The position numbers and the translations under genes are program-made. 5,726 nucleotides of DNA from a bacterium (GTDB lineage: Bacteria > Bacillota > Clostridia > Christensenellales > CAG-138): the NCBI GenBank assembly GCA_029218485.1, contig JAQXRK010000013.1, forward strand, positions 1 through 5,726. The letters run 5' to 3'. The notes below the pieces were generated by a model. That model was not told the origin of the DNA. It saw only the letters and a list, made by a program, of their open reading frames with translations, and did no database searches. Below, piece after piece: positions 1 through 5,696 of the stretch. The number at the start of each line of letters is the position of its first letter. Within the stretch, counting starts at the first letter, position 1.

Positions 1-155
1 TAGGTCAGGCCGGTGAGCAGCGCCACGGCCATGGTCGCGGTCAGGCCCGGCAGCATGCCGAACACCAGGCCGAGGCCCACGGACAGGATCAGCGCGATCA
101 GACCGACCGGGGAGAACACGACGCCAAGCGCCTGAAGCATATATTGTCCAATCAT
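1..155 (-). CDS. tctA: TctA-type large membrane subunit of a tripartite tricarboxylate transporter, N-terminal part only (copy 1)
   Basis: This is the start of the large, about 500-residue permease subunit of a TTT family transporter, which carries the solute across the cytoplasmic membrane using an ion gradient. Only the first 51 codons lie in the window; the gene continues past base 1. The ATG at 155-153 follows a purine-rich site (AAGGGGG, 169-163) after 7 bases. The protein begins MIGQYMLQAL, followed by a hydrophobic segment and the family motif GMLPGLTATM at residues 33-42. It matches the complete TctA at 4173-5696 at 42 of 51 residues by hand count, which fixes the identification. It is the third gene of the tctC-tctB-tctA unit, 12 bases after the tctB stop, and is presumably co-transcribed and translationally coupled with it. 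Identity is secure; substrate is unknown. Confidence 0.93.
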   Translation of the reverse strand, partial: MIGQYMLQALGVVFSPVGLIALILSVGLGLVFGMLPGLTATMAVALLTGLT

Positions 156-161
156 GGCGCT

Positions 162-170
162 ACCCCCTTA
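162..170 (-). promoter_or_regulatory. Ribosome binding site of tctA copy 1, fused to the tctB stop codon
   Basis: On the minus strand the tctB stop codon TAA reads straight into a Shine-Dalgarno-like run (TAAGGGGGT), 7 bases before the tctA ATG at 155. Because the last two bases of the stop belong to the ribosome binding site, a ribosome ending tctB sits on the tctA start site. This arrangement usually gives translational coupling and fixed subunit ratio. The second transporter has the same layout at 5702-5711. Confidence 0.7.
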
Positions 171-698
171 CGGCATCGGCACGGCGAACGCGACCTGGAA
201 CAGCAGGACGATGCCGCCGATGCTCAGCGCCGCGATCAGAACGAGCCTGAGCACGGGCTTGAGTTGGAACTTGCCCTCAAAATTGAGGTAGAGCAGTATG
301 GCGAGAAGAACGAGAAACGAGGCGAGCCAGAACGGCAGGCGGCCCAGCAGCACAAAGATATATGCCGCAAAGATGGCCAGCCCGATGACCGCGCGCCAGA
401 ACACCCTGCTGTGCAGGGTTGCGGGCACGGCCGCGCCGAGCTGCCGGCACCGCTCGGAGATCGAGCTCCCCTTGAGCGAATCAAGGAAGAGGACGACCGA
501 CATCACGAGCAGAAAACCGGAAATAATGGTGGGCATGAAGCCGGGCGAGGCGTAGAACTCGCCGCCGAGCTTTTTCCAGTAGCCCATGCTGAGAATGATG
601 GCTGCCACGCAGACGGCAAACAGAATGATGGACGTCAAAAAGTCCAGATGCTCTCTGCCCGGCGGCAATGCAACATGCTTTTTGTCTTCGGATAACAT
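168..698 (-). CDS. tctB: TctB-type small membrane subunit of a tripartite tricarboxylate transporter (copy 1)
   Basis: This 176-residue integral membrane protein is the small, poorly conserved subunit that partners TctA. Hydrophobic segments are visible at about residues 20-40, 52-73, 101-118, 121-139 and 149-170. After the first comes a PGFMP motif (residues 52-56), the counterpart of the G-P-G-F-F-P signature common in TctB proteins. The C-terminus ends F-A-V-P-M-P, resembling the V-P-L-P end typical of the family. The length is normal for TctB. The ATG at 698 has AAGGAA (714-709) about 10 bases upstream. The gene lies 112 bases after tctC, across a hairpin, and 12 bases before tctA. Its role in transport is not well understood for the family. 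Assignment rests on context plus topology and motifs, and is strong. Confidence 0.9.
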   Translation of the reverse strand: MLSEDKKHVALPPGREHLDFLTSIILFAVCVAAIILSMGYWKKLGGEFYASPGFMPTIISGFLLVMSVVLFLDSLKGSSISERCRQLGAAVPATLHSRVFWRAVIGLAIFAAYIFVLLGRLPFWLASFLVLLAILLYLNFEGKFQLKPVLRLVLIAALSIGGIVLLFQVAFAVPMP

Positions 699-741
699 AG
701 TGGGATGCTTCCTTTCCGTATGAAATTGTAAGGTGCTATGC

Positions 742-778
742 TAAGGGGGCATTTGTGATCGCCCACAAATGCCCCTTA
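742..778 (-). other. Strong hairpin between tctC and tctB without a U-tract
   Basis: Arms at 742-757 and 764-778 pair over 15 bp with a single bulged base (five G against four C) around a 6-base loop. The base after the stem on the minus-strand transcript begins GCATAGCACC, with no run of U, so this is not a standard intrinsic terminator. It lies 33 bases after the tctC stop. Hairpins in this position after genes for binding proteins commonly protect the upstream mRNA from 3' exonucleases, or partly end transcription, so that the receptor is made in excess over the membrane subunits. That role is inference here. Confidence 0.75.
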
Positions 779-810
779 TGCGTACAAATGTGGCGTTTCA
801 GAACGATCCG

Positions 811-1833
811 TTACGGACGCTCGATGCCAAACTGCTCGGGGGAGACGGTGGCAACGCCGCTGTCAAAGAGGATCCAGTCAACAGCCTGAGCGGTTTCGTC
901 GCGCAGCTTGTTGGACTGCTCGAGGTTCATCGCCTGAAGCACAACGCCCTTTTCGCTGGCGAAGGTCTTGGCGGCTTCCGTCTCACAGGCCTTCAGGTAA
1001 GCGGCTTCGAGCTTATCCTTGGCATCCTGCGGGATATCGGACGGGAACATCAGGCCGAACGCATCGCCGCAGGGCAGCACGCTGGCGGTGTCGGGCAGGA
1101 AGGTCGCGATCGACGGGATCACATAGTCCACGCCGTCGAGCTGGAGGTCTTCGGGCGTGAGCGCCGCCAGAGCGATCAGGTCGCCGGAGCGGAGCAGGTC
1201 GATCATCTCGTTGGAGAGCTGCGGCGTGAAGTCCACTTCGCCGGCCAGCGTCGCCGTCACGGCAGCTGCGCCGCCGGAGTACGCGATGTGCTTGTAGTTG
1301 CCGAAGACCGGGTCAGCGGCCTTGAGCTTCTCCATGTTGACAAAGCCGGAAGAGCCTGCGCCCGCAGTGCCGCCGGTGACGGTGTCGGGGTTGGCCTTGA
1401 TGGCGTTGTACAGGTCTTCAAAGGTCTTGTACTGGGAGTCCTTGGAGACGGCGATGATGCCCGGTACATAGTAGGCCGCAAAGAAGTCCCAATCCTTGGG
1501 AGACCAGTCGGCCAGACCCATGACGCCGTGGTTGTACGGCGTGGCGTTTGCGATGAGCGTATAGCCGTCATGCGGCGCGAGCATGCAGTCGTTCATGCCA
1601 ACGGTGCCGGTGGCGCCGGGGGTGTTGACAACGCTGACCTTCACGCCCAGCTCCGGCTCCATGCCGGCCACGAGCAGACGGCCGATCAGGTCGGACGCGC
1701 CGCCCGCATTCCACGGGACAATCAAGGTGAGGTCCTTGCTCGGATAGACGTCTTCTTTCTTACCGCAGGCGGTGAAGAGCGTTGCGACCAGAGCAAGCAC
1801 CAGGATCAGTGCAAGCACTTTCATCTTCTTCAT
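811..1833 (-). CDS. tctC: TctC/Bug-type solute-binding lipoprotein of a tripartite tricarboxylate transporter
   Basis: This 340-residue extracytoplasmic receptor captures the solute for the TctA/TctB membrane pair. Residues 1-22 form a lipoprotein signal peptide (MKKMK, a hydrophobic core, then L-F-T-A-C) with Cys23 as the predicted lipidated residue, so the receptor is probably anchored to the outer face of the membrane. Family landmarks follow in order: YPSKDLTLIVPWNAGGASD at residues 30-48 with the conserved Asp48, PGATGTVG at 72-79, GGTAGAGSSG at 154-163 and AYSGGAAAVTATLAGEVDF at 184-202. Length is slightly above the usual 320-330. The ATG at 1833 has a perfect AGGAGG (1847-1842) 8 bases upstream. 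It is the first gene of its unit, with its own promoter and leader. Bug-fold receptors bind diverse carboxylates and some amides, so the ligand cannot be named. Confidence 0.95.
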   Translation of the reverse strand: MKKMKVLALILVLALVATLFTACGKKEDVYPSKDLTLIVPWNAGGASDLIGRLLVAGMEPELGVKVSVVNTPGATGTVGMNDCMLAPHDGYTLIANATPYNHGVMGLADWSPKDWDFFAAYYVPGIIAVSKDSQYKTFEDLYNAIKANPDTVTGGTAGAGSSGFVNMEKLKAADPVFGNYKHIAYSGGAAAVTATLAGEVDFTPQLSNEMIDLLRSGDLIALAALTPEDLQLDGVDYVIPSIATFLPDTASVLPCGDAFGLMFPSDIPQDAKDKLEAAYLKACETEAAKTFASEKGVVLQAMNLEQSNKLRDETAQAVDWILFDSGVATVSPEQFGIERP

Positions 1834-1875
1834 ATTGATTTCCTCCTGTTAAATTTTGAGGGGTGCAATGGGATG

Positions 1876-1901
1876 GCACATGATCCCCCTCCATCATGTG
1901 C
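1876..1901 (-). promoter_or_regulatory. Perfect 9-bp inverted repeat at the start of the tctC leader (operator or 5' mRNA hairpin)
   Basis: GCACATGAT (1876-1884) and ATCATGTGC (1893-1901) are exact inverted repeats separated by 8 bases. The repeat begins about 7 bases downstream of the predicted -10 box at 1913-1908, so it sits on or just after the likely transcription start. As DNA it is placed like a repressor operator. As RNA it would form a 5'-terminal hairpin with a purine-rich loop (GGAGGGGG). I cannot tell these apart from sequence. No second copy was seen in the window. Confidence 0.55.
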
Positions 1902-1907
1902 ATCACC

Positions 1908-1937
1908 ATTATATCGTCTTTGCTCCTGCCACAACAA
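1908..1937 (-). promoter_or_regulatory. Predicted housekeeping-sigma promoter of the tctC-tctB-tctA unit
   Basis: The minus strand carries a consensus -10 box TATAAT at 1913-1908 and a weak -35 candidate TTGTTG at 1937-1932, separated by 18 bases. Transcription should start near 1901, giving a leader of about 67 bases before the tctC ATG. An A/T-rich stretch lies further upstream around 1962-1972. The promoter is downstream of the terminator at 2021-2062, as expected for a unit controlled separately from the oxidoreductase gene. Confidence 0.6.
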
Positions 1938-2020
1938 AGCAATCCTGATGCGGCGGAACTGGAAAAAATTTGTGTTGCATGATCACTGTGAAACGGATAT
2001 AATATTTAGTTATTGGTATC

Positions 2021-2062
2021 AAAAACAGCCGCACATCCGGGATGACGGATGCGCGGCTGTTT
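2021..2062 (-). terminator. Intrinsic terminator after the oxidoreductase gene
   Basis: Arms at 2046-2062 and 2023-2039 form a 17-bp stem with a 6-base loop (2040-2045), followed on the minus strand by a run of five T (2025-2021) that overlaps the stem base. The only non-Watson-Crick position is a G-U pair in the minus-strand RNA but would be an A-C mismatch in plus-strand RNA, which favours minus-strand use. It begins about 20 bases after the stop codon at 2084-2082 and separates the two transcription units. Confidence 0.9.
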
Positions 2063-2081
2063 GTTCGTTTCTGCCCGTGCG

Positions 2082-3098
2082 CTATAGGCGCACGATCCGA
2101 CCCGTTTCGGCGGATTCCCGGACGGCGTCGAGCACCTGCGTGAGCGCATATGCGCTTTCGAGCGACACCCGGTAGGGCGCTTTGCCGGTCAGCGCATCGG
2201 CGATATTGCGGTAGACCGCGCTGTGATCGCCGTATTTGTGCGCGGGCTGATAGGTATCCACGGTGTGCGTGGCGACCGTCACATCGTTGCGGTACTTCGT
2301 GGGGTCGATCACCGCCGGCTGCTGCACAACGGATACCTGCATGACGTCGTTTTTCACGGTGATCGTGCCGCCGGTGCCCTGCACAATCCAGTCGCAGAGG
2401 GCGTCCGTGCAGACGGTATATTCCGCGATCAGGGTCTTGCCGGTCTCGGTCGTCATGACGGCGAGGAACAGGTCCTCCGCGTCGCCGGGGTTGAGCACCT
2501 GCTTCGTCACGCCGTACACGCTCGCGACCCGTTCGCCGACGAGCTGCACCGGCTGGTCGATCAGATGCGGCCCCCAGTTGAGCAGGTAGCCGCCGCCGAA
2601 CGCCTTCTCGGTCTGCCAGTCGCAGCGCTTCCCGAAGCTCGAAAAGCTCCTGCGGACCATGAACACCTCGCCGATGACCCCGCTCGCCACGATTTCCTGA
2701 AGCGAGCTCAAATCGCTGCTCCAGCGGCACGGCAACCACGGGAACGCCTGCTTCCCGCTCTCCCGCGCGGCGCGCATGATGTGCTCCGCCTCGGCGACAT
2801 TGCACGCGCAGGGCTTCGTGATGAGCACGTTTTTGCCCGCGCGCAGAAAGTCCGCGGCCATCGATGCGTGCAGGCTGTTCGGCGTGAGGATGATGACCAG
2901 ATCGATGTCCGGCGCGGCCAGCGCAGCGGCATAATCGGCGTAGGTCCGCACGCCGTACGTTTCGGCGGCCATGGCGCGGGTGCTTTCGCTCGGGGCATAG
3001 ACCGCGGCGAGCGCATACGCCGGGTTGTTCAGGAGGAACGGGAGATGGTGCTCGACGGCAGTTCTGCCAAACCCCACAAACATCAATCGAATGGGCAT
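2082..3098 (-). CDS. Gfo/Idh/MocA-family NAD(P)-dependent oxidoreductase (YhhX/YdgJ-like)
   Basis: This 338-residue cytosolic enzyme is of the type that oxidises or reduces a sugar, inositol or related polyol with NAD(P). The N-terminal Rossmann fold starts MPIRLMFVGFGR, with the dinucleotide motif G9-x-G11 and Ala14 in place of the third Gly. An acidic run PDIDLVIILTPNSLH (63-77) and AGKNVLITKP (87-96) follow; the family's usual E-K-P is T-K-P here, keeping Lys95. The C-terminal half has GGGYLLNWGPHLIDQ (168-182), with the catalytic-type His178 and Asp181 but Asn174 where Asp is common. The phrase GFGRTAVEHHLPFLL resembles the E. coli YhhX/YdgJ branch, from memory. The ATG at 3098 has AGGAGG 6 bases upstream. 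It lies 139 bases after the epimerase-type gene and ends at a terminator. Family is secure, substrate unknown. Confidence 0.92.
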   Translation of the reverse strand: MPIRLMFVGFGRTAVEHHLPFLLNNPAYALAAVYAPSESTRAMAAETYGVRTYADYAAALAAPDIDLVIILTPNSLHASMAADFLRAGKNVLITKPCACNVAEAEHIMRAARESGKQAFPWLPCRWSSDLSSLQEIVASGVIGEVFMVRRSFSSFGKRCDWQTEKAFGGGYLLNWGPHLIDQPVQLVGERVASVYGVTKQVLNPGDAEDLFLAVMTTETGKTLIAEYTVCTDALCDWIVQGTGGTITVKNDVMQVSVVQQPAVIDPTKYRNDVTVATHTVDTYQPAHKYGDHSAVYRNIADALTGKAPYRVSLESAYALTQVLDAVRESAETGRIVRL

Positions 3099-3111
3099 GA
3101 GGAGCCTCCTC
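3099..3111 (-). promoter_or_regulatory. Ribosome binding site of the oxidoreductase inside a small hairpin
   Basis: The minus strand reads GAGGAGGCTCCTC immediately before the ATG at 3098. The AGGAGG core (3110-3105) can pair with the CTCCTC spacer that follows it, giving a 5-bp stem with a 3-base loop. If it forms, it would mask the ribosome binding site and lower or condition translation. The stem is short, so its effect is uncertain. An upstream TGCAGC-CATC-GCTGCA inverted repeat (3114-3129) also lies in this leader. Confidence 0.5.
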
Positions 3112-3143
3112 TCTGCAGCGATGGCTGCATCGGATGGGGCTAG

Positions 3144-3214
3144 AAAACGCCCGGCAAAACCGCCGGCCCGCCGGGTCTACAGACGCATGCGGAAACCGGG
3201 CGGCGGCGCCGGGC
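3144..3214 (-). other. G+C-rich imperfect hairpin after the epimerase gene, possible weak terminator or attenuator
   Basis: Three paired blocks line up: 3149-3155 with 3208-3214 (7 bp), 3160-3164 with 3202-3206 (5 bp), and 3166-3170 with 3197-3201 (5 bp), with small bulges and a 26-base apical loop. A competing shorter stem pairs 3150-3155 with 3170-3175. On the minus strand the structure is followed by CGTTTTC, only four U. It starts about 24 bases after the epimerase stop. It could partly end transcription or stabilise the upstream mRNA. I see no convincing promoter between it and the oxidoreductase, so some readthrough is expected. Confidence 0.45.
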
Positions 3215-3237
3215 GATTGGTGCATTGGCCGAGACGG

Positions 3238-4116
3238 TTACGCCTCTTCCTGCCAGTGGTACATGTCCCTGAGCCGGTCCAGATACACGACGCTGGCCTC
3301 GTAGCCCCCCTCGGAGAAGGAGCTGCCCTGCGGCTGCATGAGCAGCGCGTCGTCCATCTGCTGCGGCTTGAGGCGATAGTGCGTTTCCACGCTGACGTAG
3401 CCGTCATAGCCGTCCAGCTTGAGCTGCCGGAGTAGGCCCATGAAGTCCACGTCGCCCTCGCCGAGCAGCGCGGGGCAGAGGAATTCGCCCGAATCCGTGT
3501 GCTTGAGGTCCTTCAGGTGGACGTGCTTGATGAACGGCTTGATGAGCCGGTAGCCGTCGGGATACGGCGGCGGCGCGAGCGGATCGGCGATCTCGTTGCC
3601 CGGATCCCACATGGCGCCGAGCGACGGGGAATCGATCGCCTTCAGAAAATCCACGAGCGTCTTGATGTTGCCGGTGTTCACGGAGGGCTCGGACTCGATG
3701 GCCAGGCACACGCCGCCATCCTCCGCGATGGCGATGGCCTGCCGCATCTTCTCCTCGATCCTCTCCCAGCAGGGCGTCTGCCCCTTCTTCGACCAGAACG
3801 TGAACGCGCGGATGAGGCGGGTGTTCCACAGGTGCGCGGCCTCGACGCAGCGCTTGAGCCCTTCAAGGTGCTGCTCGCAGGCGGCCTCATCGTCGAGGTC
3901 GCACTTGAAGAGCGGCGAGCCGATGGCGCAGACGTGCAGGCCGTAGCTGTCTACGATTTCCTTGATGGACCGGAAGTCCTGCCGGTCCATCTGGAACGGG
4001 TTGCGCTCATTGACGGAACGGATCTCCACCGCGTCGAGCTTGTAGCGGACGGCAAGCTCCGCGGCGACTTTGAGGTCCTGCGAGACCTCGTCGGTAATGA
4101 TGGAAGTTTTGTACAT
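3238..4116 (-). CDS. Sugar phosphate isomerase/epimerase-like TIM-barrel protein (AP endonuclease 2/xylose isomerase-like fold)
   Basis: This 292-residue cytosolic protein belongs to the broad metal-dependent TIM-barrel group that includes sugar isomerases, epimerases and inosose dehydratases (COG1082-type). The opening MYKTSIITDEVSQDLKVA and the stretch LDAVEIRSV are typical of the first two barrel strands. Candidate metal ligands at strand ends are Glu141 (AIESE), Asp171 (WDPGN), His200 (HVHLKD) and Glu244 (SVETH), the usual Glu-Asp-His-Glu set. I place the start at the ATG at 4116, preceded by AAAGGGGG at 9 bases. A longer frame could begin at a TTG at 4155 but has no ribosome binding site. 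It lies 56 bases after tctA and 139 bases before the oxidoreductase, a pairing frequent in sugar and inositol pathways. The reaction and substrate are not determined by sequence. Confidence 0.9.
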   Translation of the reverse strand: MYKTSIITDEVSQDLKVAAELAVRYKLDAVEIRSVNERNPFQMDRQDFRSIKEIVDSYGLHVCAIGSPLFKCDLDDEAACEQHLEGLKRCVEAAHLWNTRLIRAFTFWSKKGQTPCWERIEEKMRQAIAIAEDGGVCLAIESEPSVNTGNIKTLVDFLKAIDSPSLGAMWDPGNEIADPLAPPPYPDGYRLIKPFIKHVHLKDLKHTDSGEFLCPALLGEGDVDFMGLLRQLKLDGYDGYVSVETHYRLKPQQMDDALLMQPQGSSFSEGGYEASVVYLDRLRDMYHWQEEA

Positions 4117-4125
4117 ATGGACAAG

Positions 4126-4134
4126 CCCCCTTTC
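4126..4134 (-). promoter_or_regulatory. Ribosome binding site that sets the epimerase-like gene start
   Basis: The minus strand reads GAAAGGGGG here, 9 bases before the ATG at 4116-4114. The in-frame upstream TTG at 4155 has no purine-rich site before it, so this element supports the 292-residue protein over a 305-residue one. Confidence 0.7.
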
Positions 4135-4166
4135 AAAGGATGGTTTGATGAACAATGCGGGCCCTT

Positions 4167-4184
4167 GCCGGCTTATTCGCCGGC
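4167..4184 (-). other. Hairpin with the tctA stop codon in its loop
   Basis: GCCGGC (4184-4179) and GCCGGC (4172-4167) form a perfect 6-bp self-complementary stem whose 6-base loop GAATAA contains the tctA stop codon. No U-tract follows, so it is not a normal terminator. It may act as an mRNA-stabilising or pausing structure, or be chance in G+C-rich DNA. Confidence 0.45.
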
Positions 4185-5696
4185 CTGCGCCTTCTTCGGG
4201 AACAGCTTTGCCTTGATGCGGCGGCCGAGGCGCGCGACGGGCGGGATCTGCGGCAGCACGAGCACGAGGATGAACAGCAGGAAGAAGATGCTGATCGGGC
4301 GGGTGAAGAACGGCGAAATGTCGCCCTTGCCGAGGATCAGCGCGCGGCGCAGGTTTTCATCGGCCATGTTGCCGAGGATGATGCCGAGCAGGAACGGCGC
4401 GGACGGGTACTTCATGTAGCGCATGGCCACGCCCAGCAGGCCGAAGAAGAACATCAGGTAGATGTCGAACAGGCGGTTGCTCACGACGAACGCGCCGATG
4501 ACGCAGCAGATGAAGATGATCGGCATCAGGATGCGGTTGTCGATCTGCAGGATGTGGACGGTCGCGCGCGACATGTTCGACGCGATGAGCCACATGATGA
4601 TCGAGGCGAACACCATGAAGATGACGACATAGTACAGAAACTCCGGCGTGTCCTGCATCATGAGCGGGCCGGGGCGGTACCCGTGCATCCAGAACGCGGC
4701 GAGCAGCACCGCCGCGGGCGCGCTGCCGGGAATGGCGAGCGAGAGCACCGGGATGATCGCGCCGCCGACGGCCGCGTTGTTGCCGGCCTCGGAGGAAACG
4801 ACGCCGTCAATGCAGCCCTTCCCCCACAGCTCGGGCGTTTTGGAGACCTTCTTCTCGGACCAGTAGGCGATCCAGCCGCCGGTATCCTCGCCGACGCCGG
4901 GGATCGCGCCCATGCACACGCCGAGCAGCGCGGAGCGCACGATGTTGAGCTTGTTGCGCCAGATGACCTTGAAGCCCTCTTTGGAACGGAACTTTTCGGC
5001 ACGGATGATATCGCGCTTGGTCGGGTTGAACGCGTCCACGATCTCCGGGAAGCCGAACAGACCGATCATGACCGGCAGCAGCGAGATGCCGGCGGTCAGG
5101 TTCATGCTGCCGAAGCAGAAGCGCGCCACGGAGTTGACCGTGTCGCGGCCGACCATGGCCATGAGCAGGCCCACAAAGCCGGAGATCCAGCCCTTGAGCG
5201 GGCGGCCGCCGGAGGTCAGGTTGCCGCAGATGATGATGCCGAACACCGCGAGCAGGAACATCTCATGCGAGTTGAACTTGAGCGCGACCTTGGTGATGAT
5301 CGGCGTGAACAGCAGCACGCAGACGATGCTGATGAGCGTGCCAAAGAACGAGGAGGCGTTCGCCACGAAGATGGCCAGACCGCCCTTTCCCTGCTTGGCC
5401 AGCGGGTGTCCCTCCATGGCCGTGGCGGCGGAGGCGGGCGTGCCGGGGATGTTCAGCAGGATGGCCGACTGGCAGCCGCCGGAGATGGCGCCGATGTAGA
5501 CGCCGATGAGGATCAGCACGGCGAGCGGGCCGTCCATGCTGTAGGTCAGGCCAGTGAGCAGCGCCACACCCATGGTCGCGGTCAGGCCCGGCAGCATGCC
5601 GAACACCAGACCGAGGCCGACGGACAGGATCAGCGCGATGATGCCCTTGATGGTGAAAACGACGCTGAGCGCTTCCAGAAGATATTGTCCTACCAT
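4173..5696 (-). CDS. tctA: TctA-type large membrane subunit of a tripartite tricarboxylate transporter (copy 2, complete)
   Basis: This 507-residue polytopic permease is a full-length TctA, normal for the family. Conserved blocks appear in order: GMLPGLTATM (33-42), GVYIGAISGG (65-74), ILLNIPGTPASAATAMEGHP (79-98), GAIPGVGEDTGGW (263-275), EAGNNAAVGGAIIP (303-316), LAIPGSAPAAVLL (320-332) and HGYRPGP (338-344). The two P-G-rich halves reflect the internal repeat of this family. A hydrophobic segment near 469-485 precedes a basic cytoplasmic tail (RRIKAKLFPKK). The acidic pair Glu270-Asp271 sits where many relatives have small residues; I recall it from other Bacillota TctA proteins but could not check. 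The ATG at 5696 has AAGGAGGGG 5-6 bases upstream, overlapping the tctB stop. Downstream genes encode two sugar-type enzymes, suggesting import and metabolism of one substrate. No receptor gene for this copy is visible; it may lie upstream. Confidence 0.96.
   Translation of the reverse strand: MVGQYLLEALSVVFTIKGIIALILSVGLGLVFGMLPGLTATMGVALLTGLTYSMDGPLAVLILIGVYIGAISGGCQSAILLNIPGTPASAATAMEGHPLAKQGKGGLAIFVANASSFFGTLISIVCVLLFTPIITKVALKFNSHEMFLLAVFGIIICGNLTSGGRPLKGWISGFVGLLMAMVGRDTVNSVARFCFGSMNLTAGISLLPVMIGLFGFPEIVDAFNPTKRDIIRAEKFRSKEGFKVIWRNKLNIVRSALLGVCMGAIPGVGEDTGGWIAYWSEKKVSKTPELWGKGCIDGVVSSEAGNNAAVGGAIIPVLSLAIPGSAPAAVLLAAFWMHGYRPGPLMMQDTPEFLYYVVIFMVFASIIMWLIASNMSRATVHILQIDNRILMPIIFICCVIGAFVVSNRLFDIYLMFFFGLLGVAMRYMKYPSAPFLLGIILGNMADENLRRALILGKGDISPFFTRPISIFFLLFILVLVLPQIPPVARLGRRIKAKLFPKKAQAGE

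Larger units (their letters stand above)
1..185. repeat. Diverged direct repeat, copy A (tctB end to tctA start)
   Basis: This segment aligns without gaps to 5542-5726, with 154 of 185 bases identical by hand count (about 83 %). Differences cluster at the tctA segment for residues 15-18 and around the tctA start; the stretches coding for GMLPGLTAT and for the tctB C-terminus are nearly unchanged. The repeat reaches both window edges, so its true length is unknown. It reflects paralogous genes, not a mobile element. Confidence 0.95.

Noticed and set aside
1..185. Assembly duplication or insertion-sequence ends as explanation of the direct repeat
   Set aside because: The copies differ at about 17 % of bases with mostly synonymous or conservative changes and keep the gene junction intact, which fits paralogous genes and not an artefact or mobile element.
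168..695. Plus-strand frame opposite tctB
   Set aside because: The minus-strand reading has membrane segments and the PGFMP and VPMP motifs; the plus-strand product is a charged, low-complexity shadow.
1760..1942. Possible leader peptide before tctC
   Set aside because: The frame starts at a weak codon upstream of the predicted transcription start, and its internal ATGs lack a ribosome binding site; it overlaps the tctC start out of frame.
1994..2022. Alternative minus-strand promoter (TTGATA with an A/T-rich -10) just after the terminator
   Set aside because: The -35 candidate is close to consensus but overlaps the terminator U-tract, and the best -10 match is only 15 bases away and poor. 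The TATAAT at 1913-1908 is the better start, though a second promoter is not excluded.
769..2175. Long plus-strand open frame of 468 codons
   Set aside because: It lies antisense to tctC, which has a clear signal peptide, family motifs and a strong ribosome binding site. Its product is a low-complexity Arg/Gly/Val-rich string that resembles no family I know, as expected for an antisense frame in high-GC coding DNA.
2223..3143. Plus-strand open frame of 306 codons
   Set aside because: Antisense to the oxidoreductase gene; the product is rich in Arg, His, Ala and Gly without recognisable motifs.
1909..3225. Minus-strand open frame of 438 codons overlapping the oxidoreductase
   Set aside because: It is an alternative frame of the same strand, Arg-rich, and runs through the terminator. 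The 338-codon frame has the Rossmann and catalytic motifs.
4117..4155. TTG start at 4155 extending the epimerase-like protein by 13 residues
   Set aside because: There is no ribosome binding site before it, and the extension would cover the good site at 4126-4134 that serves the ATG at 4116, where homology to the family begins.
3499..4419. Plus-strand open frame of 306 codons
   Set aside because: Antisense to the epimerase-like gene and the tctA end; it crosses two real genes and the gap between them and shows no family motif.
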